Positions 28,001 to 43,000 of a DNA stretch of 64,000 nt are shown here, piece by piece. The first letter of the stretch is position 1. Every line of letters begins with the position of its first letter. The stretch covers positions 10,664,001 to 10,728,000 of the forward strand of contig OX359249.1 of assembly GCA_947179485.1 (NCBI GenBank). The letters are read 5' to 3'. A model generated the notes under the pieces. It was not told where the DNA came from. It was given only the letters and a program-made list of their open reading frames with translations, and ran no database searches. This DNA comes from Allacma fusca. Its lineage: Eukaryota > Arthropoda > Collembola > Symphypleona > Sminthuridae. The translations under genes and the position numbers were made by a program.

Positions 28001-31000
28001 GGGACTTTTATACCCCTACTCCTTCAATAAGAGACCTTTTATAGAGAGAGTACACTGTACTTGTAAAATACACACGCAGGGACTCACGGTCTCTGTACAG
28101 AGCAATTTTAGAGGCAGTTAATAAGTGCTTAAATGTAATGTTACGTCCGGTCCCTTATGCACGGAGGGGGAACACATGGAGGGTATTGTCGGTGTGTGAG
28201 TTGATGGAGGATGGGAAGGAGGAAGAAATCCCTCCTGGAAGGACAAACTAATGATTACATTTTCTCTTAATTATGCCCCATTAATTGCTTTCTACTTCCA
28301 CGATTATTTCTATCTTTCTCTTCCTAATAACCGGCAATATATTTGTCTTGCTCAAGACCCTTGTCTCTCGGTTGCCGTAACCCTTTCTTCTCCCTTGTGC
28401 AAGGGAATAATAATTACGGGAGAGCAACATCCCTCAATAAATAACAGGACGAGGGCTTAACTCATGTATACATCTTCCAGGAAACAAGGGCTAAGTTTCC
28501 CTTGAGTTCCCATTCCATGCCCATACTTATGTATGTACGTCTTGAGCACTACAAAAGATACAGTTTCCGCAGAAGCACAACCTTTCCAGTATTTTCTCAA
28601 AAGTTTACATAAATACGCCTGAGCTCTACACCCACAGAAAATATGATGTGCAGGATATGCTCTCCCTATAAGGGACTCCTTATAAGAGTATGGTCTCCAT
28701 TGAAGTAGAAACAGTTGGAAACATTCCCATTTACCACAATGTTAATTTTTCTCCAGAGCATATGTCATGGTACAAGTCAAATTTGCTACTTTTACGGATG
28801 CTCATCTTGTAAAACTGCTCACTGTATTAAAATGAATGAGGGCCTCCATACACACGCTACCTGACTCCGGCAAAACTTTAGGGAAACTTCAAACAATAGT
28901 CAAGGACATGAGAAAGAATTAGATTTTTATTAGTCCTGTAATTGGCAGATACAAAATGGTAGAATGGAGAAAGTAATAATTGCTTTCACCGGTAAAGAAT
29001 CGATATACACAGTTCATGTTGTAATGATCCAATTTTTTTTTATTCCAAAGGACTCGTTCCCTTAGAAACCTTCCTTGAAAAAAATTCTGCTGTAAAGGTA
29101 TTCTCTAGCCATGAGAAAAATTTACGTACAGTAATAACTGTCATGAAGGAAAATGTGAAATATATCAGCTCCTATGGTGAAAGTGCCTTTATATGGGGGA
29201 ATCTTTAATTGACAGTGAACTATGCTTATATTATGGGAGGGATTGTATGTACACTTTGAAACTTTGAGAGATTATTCAAATATTATACGCATGTCAATCT
29301 GGCCACAAAATAGAAAGATAGGGATTGGAGGACTCCCTTCAAATAGAATTTGAAACAAATACATGCTAATTTAACACAATTCTGAAAATGTGATCTCACT
29401 GATACACAGCCCTGCTGGATGAAGAGGAGTAGCTAACTCGGCTCTCTAATCCTGAATACGTTACTCGAAGAGTCCTGGCTCTGAGCTGGAGTAATAATAG
29501 ATCCTTAATTTCCTGTCCTTCCCTTGATCTGGCAAAAGCTTCACCTTCCGGGAGAATAACAAACGGTGTGGAAGGAGTGGGATGAAATGGAAGGAACGGA
29601 CACTTGAATAGCTCTATCACTTGAGTTTAATCCAACTCCCAATAATGTTCCTGCGGAGTTTTGTCTGAGGGGACGGATGAAAGTGGTCCGCCAGCAGATA
29701 CGAGGTGACAGCTGAGACCATAAAATGATATTATTGCTATTACGGCACCGCCTGTGTACACTTGCTATGACAGGAGATTAAAATAAGGGAGAGTGGTCCT
29801 CAGCAAGGGAAAAAACAAACCAGTATAATGCATACACAATCTCCTCCATATTTTCATCTTTAGAATGTATACAGTCTCCCCTCAGTGGAACATACCCCCT
29901 TGTAAGATCCCAGACTCTGTGAAACCACGGGGAAAAATAACCTCAGACATTCCTGTGTATTTCCCAAAAATGTCTCTCCAGGTAGGAGGATTTTGAGGAG
30001 AAAGTTTTCCAAAAAATTCCTGTTTTTTAAAGCGGGAAATTTGAGGAGGGAATTTGTGCTCCATGTTGGGATGCTGTAAGAGAGGGAGGGGACTGTATAC
30101 AAAGGCAGGGGACACAATGCATATATTGCAAATATAGGGACAGTACTTGAGTATGTCCAGCTGCGACTGCATGGTAAGAGAGCAATTCCAACCACCCTTC
30201 AGCTAAAATAATACTTAAAGAATCCCATAGAGAATTCTGGTGCTGGAGAAAAAGCTATCAATAAAATGCCAGGGATATGAAAGAGGCTACAGATTGGTTC
30301 GTCTCCCATCCCTCGTCCGAGTGGCTGCATGTGTGTGTGTGTGGCTATGGGCTCTGAAGCTACTTATGGCTACTAAAATAGTGCCTGGCATTGGGATGGA
30401 TATGGGGTATTAGGGATGGAGGTATTCATGTACGTATGTACATATGTATGCATAGCCGTGTGGGCATAGGCCCTGACATGAGTAGATAAAGATACATGTG
30501 TTGGGAAAGGAACAAAGTGTATGTAAATTGTAAATCAAAGCAGCCATGATGAATTACCAGGGAGAGTCATAATAATAATAACATGTAAGTAGAGGAGTTG
30601 TAAACTTATGGTGGAGTCCCAGGGTTCTGGCAGAAAAGCCTGGCATGGAAGGGAAACCAATGAAATGAGAGCGTGCAAGATTCATGGTTGGTGGAAAAAC
30701 CATTAGAAAATGATGGGAAAGGAAAGAGCTTCCCGCAAGCACATAATAAATAGCAAATCATGATGCAAAAGGACTTGCCTTGTTCCCTTCGACTTGTTCT
30801 TCTTCCACCAAGCCTTTTCTCCTCTCCAAAAGACTTGTGCATATGGGCCCCATAGACATAGAGATTTATACTTATATTTTATTAGTATGCACAAGTCCCC
30901 CTGTGTACATTCCACGGAGCTTTGCGTAACCTCTGCTTTCCGTAACAAGTATATAAGAGCTAAAGTGGTAAGGGGTGCATAGTAACCAACGGTATTTTAC

Positions 31001-34000
31001 ATCCCAGCCCTGGGTTCCCTCGCATTCCTCCGTCCTAACACATGCAATAAGTCTCGAGGCAAATGTTACTCACAGCAATGCCCTATTATGGATGTAGATC
31101 AGAGCAGGAAAAACATTATGCGGCTGCACCTCAATTCCAATTACATCCAGCCCTCCATGTGCCAGATCACTCCCTACTTGTCCCACTGTACCTTTCAACC
31201 TTGTACATTCCCGAAATTCCCTCCACTTTCCCATCAAAATCTCTCGACGTCCCTCATATGAATAAATACTGGATGCATAGCTTTATATTTTCCTAAAGTG
31301 CTTTCACTAGAAAATCTACTTGCAGTGGGGCAGGATATTTTCACTGGAAAATTTGCTTGTTTTATTGGAATCTGTTAGTTTGAGAATTTACTTGTAGTGG
31401 AGCAAGATACTTTCACCGGAGAAACTTACTTTTTAAAAAAGAAATCTACTTTTGCTTAAGAAATTTGCTTTCACTGGAAAAATTATTTGCTTTCACTGAA
31501 AAAATTGTTTGATTTTACTGGAAAAATCTACTTGCATTAAGGAAATATGTTTTCACTGAAGAGTTTAATTTGGGAAAGAAAGCAATTATATGTGTATTTC
31601 GTTGGAGAACACTATACATGCTCCTTTACCTAAGTCGATGCTTTCACCAAATGGAAATCGTTGCATCCTATTAAATTGGGACAGTAAATGGAGAAAGCCA
31701 TCTTAAATTTCAACTTTGGTTTAAACGGAGAAAGCTGCTCAAAGTAAAATTCACCTGAAATGGAGAGAGCTACTTTCAAGGAATAATACATTTTAGCTGG
31801 TGAAAGCACCCGTCATTAATTAACAGTGAAGACTTTCCTGCAAATGAAGAAGGCTAAGTTCAATAGAAAATTTGCATTAGCTCGAGAATGTGACTGGTGA
31901 AAATCATACGTTAACTTTAGAATTATTATCTGAATGGAAATCTCTCGTTATTTGAAAAAGAAGCTTTTCCTGTAAAATTATATTACGTGGAATAAAGTCG
32001 GACTAATCAGGGAATTCTTTTCACTCGAGAAACTAGACTTCGTCGAAACTACTACTAGTATGAAGTCTCTTCCACATAAAACGTCCAGTTTTAAGCAGAC
32101 GCAAAAATATATAAATTTAAATTGTGAGCATGCACACATCACGTAGTGGAAATTAGAGCTGGGGCGGAATTGTCTCCGTGATACCTAAAATGAATGGCTT
32201 TTGATGTACGAGGAGTTTTTTTCTTAAAGCGGAGGGATTTTGGTAAACACGCATCCTCAACCTTGAATTTATACATATGTAAGAACCTGAGACCGTTTTT
32301 GGTTTATAATTTCCATGTAATTTGACTACCACGAGCCTTTCATTAGTAGCAGGCCCCATGAGCAACCCTGGGTTACGGACTATTGACGGGATATTGAAAA
32401 ACTGGCTTGAATATACGATGTGAACCTTCCCCTCCCCAGAGTGCCTATTATAAAAGGCAATAGATATATGAGCACACGCTATCAAGTGAGAGGAGATGTT
32501 GAGTGGGAGCAATACTAATAATTATGGAATCAGCTGGTGGCATTATATTTCCATAGGTTCTTGTCCCAACAGAGCCCTTTACTATAGCTACGGAAATTAC
32601 AGATCGATACGCTAACAAAACAGCTCCTCCAACTTTCACCGTGTCTATTCTTCCCCAGTAGCCTCTCCTTTGACAGGCGATACACAAACAAGGGCAATTT
32701 TACTTGACAATTTGAGCCTCACTGTTCTTCCACTTACCCCTAAAAATTATTTCAATTTTTAGCAGAAAAAAATAATAACCCACGTTTGGGGAGGAAGTTT
32801 GAATGACAAGATAATTCCTTGGAAGAAAGGGAATTTATTCTAATCGAGCAATTATAACATTTTATTTTGGGAAAAAGTACAGTCCTTTTCAAAATTGTGA
32901 CAATCCCCTTGAAGGAAAGTACTGAAAGCGTCTCTTCCAATTAAATTAAATGGAAGGGTAGAGACACGCAGAGGCAAACCCTCACGTGCCAATATATATT
33001 TTATATGCACGCCGAACAAATAATTCTGATTAAGGATTTAAACTTTTCACTCCACCAAAAGAGATATTGAGTTGGCAAGGAAATAACAACGGGCTAAGAG
33101 TATTGCTGTGGAGTTTAAAAAGAGGAGAAATGTAGGAGACAATGGGTTCCCCGATTGAATTTCTATTGAATTAAATGAGCTTAGCTCACGGGAAGCTCCT
33201 GCAGCTTGCATTTGCTTGCATGACTTGGCACAGTGAAAACTCTCCGGCGGTTGAGTCAAATACTGTCGTGTATATATGTAAATTTTGGGGCTGCGTATTC
33301 CCTCCTTGCTTAAAAAGTTGGGAGCACTATATGGTGAGTGTGTGAGAGGTATTCCGGAACAACATTCCCTCCCATCAGATCAATAGGGAACTCGATCCTT
33401 AAGCCCGAGAGAAAACTCTGAGGGGTTTTATTTTTACATAGACTCAAGTCTCCATTTCTCCAAGACACTTTCTCCTGTTATAAGTCAAATATAGATGAGA
33501 AAAAAAAGGAGATGAGAAAAAGGAAGAGACGAGAAAAACAAGATGAGAAATTTTAAGAAAATGTTAGGCCGAGAAAAACCTCACCTTTTAATATGCTTAA
33601 ACTACTCTGTGCTATTGCTCTGAAAGACTCTCCTTTCCAGGAACGCTTTGTTTTACAAAGGTGCAAAATTCCTGGAAAATATTTCCTTTAACATTGTTAA
33701 GTCTCTCAATTTTAATGCACTAGCTTTATGAGTGAAAGTTGATACGAACTTTCATTTTTCTTAGAAAATTTTCTCTTTTGTAATATTCCTCCTAATATAA
33801 GAATTATTAATAGGAGTGACCTCGGTTAATTATTACAGCTACAGAGGTCAAATATCTAATTAAAAATATAATGATTAAATATCTTAAAACATTTATACGC
33901 AGGTTTCTTATTATAAAATAAATGCTTAAAAAAGGGATTCATAGAACAGGCATTGTATCCACGTATGATCGCATTTGAAATAATATTTTCCCTGAAAGCC

Positions 34001-37000
34001 TTCGTAACAAGAAAAATTTGGTCCATGTAATCAAATGCATTTTTATGGAGAAACATTAACACCAGGCGCTCCGCTGAATGCGAATTTATCCAAATAGTTT
34101 TAGCCTTCCAGGGAAAATGCTTTTATAAAATACAGTCCCGCATAGAAAGATAGAAGCTCACTGTCATGCAAATGCCCCAGCGTTGCAAATGCATTTACAC
34201 AAGAGTGCACTCAAAAATGGTAAATATTGAAAGAGAATTCTATTCAGTGGAATACCATTTCCCTCCCAATTCCGAACACTGATTTGATTCCCAATGTGGA
34301 AAGGAAATGGGGAGATAAGACAAAAGAGGAAGGAATCTTGGGAAGCGAGCGCCTATTACGTACAGGGTCAGAGCAGCGCCAACCTCAAAGTGAGTCTATA
34401 TCCACTGACCCCTACCCTTTTACACCCTGGGAAGGTCGGATGGAGTAGTCAATGATGTCATGGAGAAAGTTCCTCGTATAAAAACGCCCCACCATCCTCT
34501 CCCCAAAAAGAACAGACTGAGTTGGGAATAATACGAAAGCGTATACATAATCAGTGGGTTTCTAAACTCAGCATGTTCATCGAAATGCGAGGAAGGAGTG
34601 AATAAACTTTGGCTAAAATTTGAAAAGTTTTCTTGTATCAAGTAGTACAAGAAGTAGGAGCAACAAGAACAGGGAGAGAGAGAGAGTGAGAGAGAGAGAG
34701 CCAGAGGTTATAATATGAGAGAGAAGGAAGCAGAAGACACGAGCGAGAGACAAGAAAAAAAGGGGAATAGAAACAAAACAAAAGTTTTCCCTTCACACAA
34801 GAGGATAATAGCCAGAGAAATTCAGAAGGGAAAGGGAGAAGAAAACAAGTTAGAGGAACTAGAGATTCACACCTTTGAATCAACCGCCTATAGCCTTCCC
34901 TGAGTCCAGCCGACCCATTCACAAGCTACATAGTCAAGAGTGTACACACAAATTTATCATTACTTTCTCTCCGCTTGTCTCTTTTATAACTACCATAAAA
35001 CCCACAAAAGCTCAAAATTATTTACAGCGCATATAAGTACTAAGGTAAAGTAGGGAGAAAGTAAGTCAAGTAACGCGAAGTGAGTGCGAGAGGGAAAAAA
35101 ATCTATTATTATTTCACACACACCAAAAAACTGTTGAATGTCATATAAAAAGTCTTAAAAACAAACTTTCTCTCTCTCTCTCTCCTCACACATACACTTT
35201 CTCTCGCTTTCTCTTTGTGTATGTGTGTATGGCTGGGAGAGAGAGAGAGAGAGGGAGAAAATACTGCCAAAAACTTGCACATGAAACCACGAAAAATCCT
35301 AATGCACTGATCTACTTTCTCTGTGTGGAAAAACTTGCAAAAACAGAGGCTTTGTACATTTCCTTACGTGCATCTTCCCTCATAAGCCCGAGCCCGTTTG
35401 GCTGGAGTAATGTCATCTCGTGAAAAGAAAAACTATCACAACTTCTGTTCCAATTCAAACTCCCAGCAATAATAATTGTAGAATCGGGGAAAAGCTCTGA
35501 ATTTATTATACAGTCAAATTTCCTCTCCACAACTTATTGTTCCTTGCTTCGTATGCATGAAGGACTGCAAATGTGTGTACATATTTATATATACATATGA
35601 ATATACAACAAAAATTATTACTTTTATGTCTCCCAAATGGGGAGCGAGTCACTTTGCGTGTCTGCTACAAAGTTACAGTTACACAACCAAAACTCAAATC
35701 AAGCCGGCATGCAAAGTATAACTTTTTCAGGGTTAGGAAAATATCTCTCTCTCTCACTCGGTCCTTTTATGGCCCCTATGAATTTCACATTTACAATCCC
35801 CATATACTAATTATACACCACCCAGACATGTCATATTTGTAGAGGAAAGGAAATAACATTAGTCCGTTGTGGCGGCATGGTCAAAAATACAATATTTCAG
35901 AGTCCTTTCTCCTGCATTAAAATGTCGAAGGGAAGGTAATGCTTATTTTGCGCTCAGAAGGACAAATTCCCATACAAAAGATATATATCTTTAAAAAAGG
36001 GTACTAGTGTGGATGAATCCCTCTATTCCCCGTCCGTGTGGAGGATTTCTATTCACTTTTCTCCCTTGTACACATGCACTTTTCTTTGCAGGGGAAGATG
36101 TTTTCAAGATATTTCCTGGGTAAACCTCCCGGAAAATATAGTGACTCGAATGTAAAAATCTGCCTGTCACAACGGAGATGATATTTGCCTTGAGGAGATG
36201 AGAGTATGGTGTGGAGATGTAGATCAAGAGAGGGGAAGTACTGGAGAGTCTGGGAGTCAAGGGAAAGTGAATAGCGTAAATGAAGAGAAATGTAATAATA
36301 GTCCCTCTTATTGGTATGCATACTTGGAAATGTCAGAATAAGGAACACACTTTCCCCGAAAAGTTTACTTTCTCCAGGTCTCCCTCACACTTACTATTCT
36401 ACACAACGATATTAAAACTAGGAACAAATTTCGCAACTTTATCCCACAGATTTCCTCCTCTGTTGTGCATTTTATGCAGGATGGAGAGAATCAGAGCGAA
36501 AGTAGGGAAAGTAAAAAGGGAGACAGCAATAAATGTGGAGAAGGAGTAGAATGGGATGAAAGCAGCTATAGCAATAAAAGTAAAAAATAATAATTCCAAC
36601 CGGAGAAAGCACGGACAAGATAATCAACTGAGAGCAGATCGACATTCAATTATATTGGGAAAACAGTTCAAGAACAAAAAAAATTATTGAATTAAGTGAA
36701 AATACGTAAGAAGAAAAAATCAGTGAAAGTGGGTCATATATGTTTTGAATGTGAAAGTAAATTTGGTGGCAGTGTATACTAAAACAAGGGGTAATATTTA
36801 TTAAGACCTGGGAAGCAAAACGGGACCAGAGAAAAGTAATAAAACTCCGGTTGGGTACCTTGACCATTCAGAAGCTTTGTTTCATTCCCCTCACCTCGAA
36901 ACCCTTCCTAATTGTTATTTTCTTGATTGCGAATATTTGCTGGGAAGCGAGGAAGCTGAGTGCAAACAGACGATAAAGTAAAAGTTTTGTGGGGCCAAGT

Positions 37001-40000
37001 TTTTGCACACGAAAGTGTGTGAAGACATGGTTTGGAGTTGGGAGGAAAGCAAGCATGTATTTATCTACCACACACTACATGAGCATGGAGGAAAGGCTAG
37101 TCATGAGGGAGAGAGCAGCAGGGAAGCCCTACATGAATTTCTCAACTTGTTTCCCGCACGTAAGAAAAAGTGCAGACGAATCCTCTCCTAATGTTTACAT
37201 TTCATCAAGTCCAAATGGTGAGCTTCAATTCGATTGCTCTACTACTGGCTCTATTTTGGTACAAGAGAGAGAGAGAGAGAGAAGAGACAGCTATCATGTA
37301 CAACTGTTGTCTACAGTTCAACTGGGCAGAAAGACACTGGAGAAAAATCAACTGAACAAAACTTTTTTCCCTCTTCCTTCCCTTCAACAAGAAGACGGTC
37401 ATCCCAAACACGCAATTGCCCCTTACAGACCAGACCATGAGGTCCCGCAAGTAATAAAGCCGCAGACAGACACACTCGCAAACACACACACACACACACA
37501 CGCCGATACAATTTATTCACCTCACTTGTCTAAATAAATACAATTTACAACCCGTTCCTATCCCACAACAACGAATATCTATTAGTTCATTCTACTTTCT
37601 CCTGTCTTTTTTATTGCTATATTTATCCCAACTTTCTGCCTCGCGGCACGAGCTTTCTACAGCATTTTTTCCCACAACTAACTATTTGCTCAAATCCTTT
37701 TGTGCACATACCTTTTTTCTAAAAGGCATAAATTCGGTATTAATTAAAACCTTGATTTGCATTGCGACTGAAAGTCCCAAAATAATTCTGGGCACATGAA
37801 GGTGAAAGTAGAAATTCTTCCAGTCAGCTTTACAAGAGAAAGGAGCATTTATAAAGGAGGATAACTCCTATAAAGGAAGCTAGGAGTCTTTGGACATGAT
37901 AAGGATTGTTAGAGAAAGTTACGTCTAGATGGGGACGTAACTTTTATAAAGGGGAGCACATATATAGCTGAAAGGAATCAGGGAGAAAGCAGAGTGTATT
38001 GTAGGAATGATAATTCGGAAATGATAGGACCGTGATTTATTAGAAAAATTAGTTAGGGAAAAACATGAGAGAAATTTTCTGGCACGGCTTGTACAAAGCT
38101 GCTCCAAGGAATGACAACCACTCTGTCTTAAATGCAAAGGGAACCTGAGCTTACAATATGTTCCCGGACATGGTAGAATTCTCTGGCAAATGTTGCCGGC
38201 TAGTAGGGAGAGCTATATTTAAGCGTGCTATTATAAGTATAGAGACGATGCATGCATACTGCAAGTGTGGAGAAAGTTACTTTCCCTGAATTGTAAAGTG
38301 AAAGCAAGTTTCCTCACAGAGTGCAGCAGCACGTTATTTTTCATAAGATAAAGTACACGAATCCATATGGAAAACTGGTTACATTCAGAGAGAAAGGAGA
38401 GGTTGTCGCTGGAGATACAAAACAAGAAATCATGTTAGGCTGGGAGGAAAGCTTGTTATACGATTACATGGGGAAAATCATGTTATATGTGTAAAGGACG
38501 AAGAAAAATGGGGAAATTTAACATGAAAGGTTGCTGTGAGCATGGTGTGGCTATGGGAGGGGAGGAGGTAGGTCCGTGTGAAAATTTCCTGAAAAAGTGA
38601 AAGCATGCAAGAGAAAAGAGAAAGAAAAAATGATTGGATTCTCACGAGCTAGTAGAGGTCGAAAATGAATGGCAGATCGATAGGAAGTCAATGCCTCATC
38701 CAGTCTCCCTTGCCCTTCCAGCAGCAGGCCCCTATAAATAAATACATCCATATGTAAATTAAACTTGCTCAATTATTCATTCGCACCTTTCTTCCAACTG
38801 TCAGGCTCAACTCCTGTCTCTCTCACTCTGTGTCGCATCATAATGGGGCCGCACATGCAATCTGCCCTTTGGATTTCCTTCCTCCTTTCACTCTCAACAA
38901 CCACTACTTCTCCCTTCTCCTGGCTTTCTCTCTGCTCTCTTTTTCTTTCTTTCCGCTCCCTGCTTTCTCTTTGCTCTTGTCGCTCTCTTTTTGCTTCTGG
39001 CTTTACAATTTTGCTTTCTCAACTTGCTCTCTCTCTCTCTCTCTCTGTATTTCTTATACTTGCTTATGTAGACTCTACTCCTCTGTCTCTGCTTTCTTTC
39101 CCTCTACTTTCAGTTCTTATTTAATGCTTGCTTTTCCTATATCAATGAACTTCTATTTCGTTTTATTTGTATTTTCCCATGTTCTATAGCATTTCAATCT
39201 ATTCCTGTTTGTTACTATTCCACTTCTGGCTTTCTCCTCCTAATTTTCTCCAGACTCATATTTCTGATCTACTGTCTTCTTTGTAACGTTTCTTTTCTAC
39301 TTTCTCCACTCTCTATAAAATTTTGCTTTTATGTCGTCTAGTTTTTCTCAACTGCTTCCCATTCATTCTACACATTGATATATCCCCACTTTTTTGTGGT
39401 CACTTTTTCCATATCTTCCCGAACTAGCTATTTTTCAGCCGTTGCTTTCCCTACACACCTGCTTTGGGTCTACCTCAGGATAACCGTACATATTTTGTTG
39501 TACTCCACTTCTTGAAATCTCTACTCATCTTCTTTTATTCTGCGTATCGCTGTCTCAATTATTTTCTCCCTGCAACTTGATTTCTCCTTTATACTCCTGT
39601 TTTGCTCCACTTCCATAGTTTTGTTTCTGTCTGATATTTTGGTATTCCCAGCTCCTCCCTGTCTTTCTCTCAATGAGTTTCAGGCTCTTCCTCAGAGAAC
39701 AAGAGATACGAAACAGAACACCAACGAGCCTTCCTTTGCATAAGTCTTCCATTACAAATGACGGTATTTTTAGTTAATCTTCATAGCTGGGGTTTAGTTT
39801 GGAAACTAGGGCAACAAATGGTGCTCTTCCCTACAACACATATTTTCCCGTCCGCAGAGAAAGGAGCTACCACATCCTTGCGAATACTTTCCGCGGAGTG
39901 TAGTTTTAACTACAGCATATCACCGTGTATAAAAACCCTTTGAAACCATTCTTCCACGTATGTCTCTTTCCTCTCCCAGAACCCTGACTGCCTACTAGCT

Positions 40001-43000
40001 ACTACAAAAGCTGCATATTAAATTTCGTATGAGAATTCCAAAGGATACAAAGAAGGGGCGGTTAAGAGGAGGTTTTACTTCTGTTGGTATACATTCCGAG
40101 ACTTGGAATCTTCCGAGTGGCAATTGGGAGTATGTTTGAAATGGGATAAGTCTAAAGGATATACATATTTCCCTTTCTTACGTTGTCAGTAGGTATTTAA
40201 TTTGTCTGTGGGAAATTTCCGTAGGGGACAACATACTTTTCCTCTTAACAGGGGAAGTATGCAATTACGTGTGCTTACTTGAAGAGCATTTATATTTGGG
40301 GCTGTGAGAAAAGCTACAATCAACTATCGAGTTTCCATAAGTCTCTAAGTACTTTCTCCTGAGAGATGCTTACAGCTTCAGGATTGGATAGGAAACTGTG
40401 TTTATACAAATGTGGCAGTCAAATTACTCTTTGAGCACAAGGTTGAGCCGTGACTAAACACGAGTGGGGTTTTTGCGCCTGAGCTCCTGCTACAACAGAA
40501 CTAATGTAAACGGTGTTTTGTTTGTCGAGAGAAAATTTCTTTAGTGGAAAAGAAATGGTTCGCTTCAGTGGCAAGTAGAAATCAGAAAAATGGTTATTCG
40601 GTTACACTATTACTTGAGATGTCAGATGCAGAGTTCCATATTCACTCTCGGGCTGTCATGCTCCCCCCGTAATGGAGAGAGGGAAAAAAGAAAGGGGAAA
40701 ATTCTTTTTTAAACTCTAGCCCTTGCCTCTTTTTTGAAAAAGAAAAAAGGCAGAAGAAAAAAGCAGCCTTGCATAATTAACTATTGAGTTGCTTTAACTC
40801 CCTTCTATACCTCTGCCTTTTCTTATGTATGGTCACAGCGAGAAATTCCTCGAGGACTTTCTCCGTCTGCTTTCTCCGGGTTAATTTGCATGTGTGTATT
40901 TATAGGATACGAGAGATAAGATTCAAAAGTCCCACGTTTTCAAAACTGCGGGTTACGGATGGAGAAAGCAAAAAAGAGAGTTGCCTAATATTTCCTTTAT
41001 AAGCAGAAACCTGAGGGGGGAAACTGCGCGCCAGGGAAAGTTTTCTTGAAAATGACACCGCTCAATATTTTCTTATTCTGTGGCAGTCAGCAATCGGAGG
41101 ACAAGGGGAAGATACTTGGCGCGTCTTGGCCTATACCCAACAACTCAATGGCTCTCCGTCAGAGACCAACTTCCCAATTTCCCAATTCCGCCTTTCTCTC
41201 TCCTTCGCTCCCACTCCATCTCCTACCTTACAGGGATAAGCCAATAGAGAAATAAGTGTCGTGTTCAAATATATACCAATTATACTCAACCCTTAGCAAT
41301 TACTAAGGGCATAGGAGGAACTGAGTCCAGGAACGCAGTCAGCTTGTTTTTATAATATCTTAAATGTGGTAATAATTTACTCTCTCCCAAACCAGTCCGG
41401 AGAGACAGGAGTTGGGAGATGCAAAAACACTCCAAGACACACTCTGATTCCTTATGCTGAGACAGGCAAACAGAGCCAATTGGAAGAAGAGCTCGGTTTA
41501 CACAAACCCAAAGGGGAGAATCTTCCAAAAAACTAGAAATATCTTTTGAAAATAATTCTTTCGGCTCTCAATCCTGTCAAATGGGGAGGAAACTCGGGAA
41601 TTGTGAAAGTGCCAAAATGTAACAAAAAACCTAAAAGCAAGGGAAAGAGCTCAAAAATGAAAAGTAACAAAATTTGGCCCTAAATCGAAAATCTCGAATG
41701 GCAATCAATGCTTCCGTAGTTTTACCTCAACATTTATCACGTCGATTCAACGCTATGATCAGGAGTGTAAATTGAAAGTTGACCTTCTCTAGTTGTCTTT
41801 CTCATCACAGGTTACAAATACCTAGTACATTTTGAGTAATTACATTAACACTACAGTAGAAATATCAAAAAAAGCCTTTGCCTCCTTTCACTAAAATACA
41901 TTTTCAAATATTTCGTAGCAAGTCGAAATTATGGGAGAAAGCAAAAACTAATCAATTCAATCCGAAAATAGAAACAGCTAACTTTCGCATATCATGAGTG
42001 ACGTCGACTCCTCATTTCTCACACCTTGACTTTCCCATTAGACAAAAGTGTTAGCTATAATTTTTGTATAATCAATTTTAGCTGAAAAGAAACAACTTAC
42101 AGGTTATAGTGAACATCAGCCATGTTGGATCGAAATCTCAGAGCTTGTCGATAGGCAACTTCAGCCTCAGCAAGCCGACCCTGATTGTGAAGGACATTGG
42201 CTAAGTTCCCCCAAGACTTGGGGGGATTGACAGGGATTCCCGCACTGTAGAGTTCCTCCTCATCCCTCCAGTCCTCATTCCGGCGAGCTGTCCGGAGTGA
42301 AAGGAAGAGAAGAGTGATAATAGCACTGGTGATGAGGATTTGAGAGAGTCTGGGTCGATTGTGTCTCTGAGTGCGGGTCCAGAGTTGGAGGAATCCATGA
42401 CCGGCAAGGAGACAGAACCCGACGGAGGGGAAGTAGAGAACTCGTTCTGCGATGACGAATCCCACATAAAAAAATAAATTTGTGGCAGGTAGGAAAGGAC
42501 ATATGAGGAATGCCAGTTCCAGGAGAAAGGCTCCATGCTCGAGTGGGATGGAGGAGTTGACTCCGCCGGAGCAGGCGGAGGTGGCGGCGGGTGATGAGTT
42601 GAGGAGGAGTGACGGGTCCACTGTGGAGGTGACTGATGGTACTTGTCTCCGAAATGTTTTTCCTAATGCTCTGGACAATTTATTACTGTTGATGGAATTG
42701 AATTTGAAATGTGGGCCACCTTGTCCAGTTCCTCCCCCTCCCCCGCCACCTCCTCTCTGAGATTGTTTCCGTACTCCCGAGTGATGATGATGATGATGAT
42801 GATGAATCCCACTCATCCCTTTCCTCAGCTGATCATCCACTAAACTCGTCCAGGCGGGAGTTTGGATGATGGAATTGTTGTTACTACACTTTTGATTATT
42901 AGAGGATGAGGTGAAACGGCAAACATTGCACACATTTTTCAACGGACTTGTAACTCCCGGTCCTCGACACTCCTCACTCTCGCAAATCTCTCCCATTGAT

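Larger units (their letters stand above)
21913..38645 (-). other. TMTC2 intron 3 (16.7 kb)
   Basis: This is the largest intron. It contains MITEs at 27.6-28.1, 28.65-28.8 and 29.9-30.1 kb and a roughly 30-bp degenerate array at 26.7-26.9 kb. A degenerate TTTCACTGGAAAA-type repeat zone lies at 31.27-31.6 kb. GA/CT and CA microsatellites occur at 34.67, 35.17, 35.24, 37.26 and 37.48 kb. The 36989-37537 plus-strand open frame is crossed by microsatellites and does not look like a gene. Confidence 0.7.

Noticed and set aside
34120..34215. TACAGTCCCGCAT and GAGTGCACTC as ends of another MITE
   Set aside because: The two ends do not pair beyond a few bases and the family interior is absent.
36989..37537. 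A 182-codon plus-strand open frame, the longest non-TMTC2 frame on that strand
   Set aside because: It runs through a GA and an AC microsatellite, has overlapping open frames in all three phases, and shows no recognisable domain.
42482..42760. Plus-strand open frame opposite TMTC2 exon 2
   Set aside because: It is the antisense shadow of the conserved coding exon; its poly-Pro tail is the complement of the Gly run.
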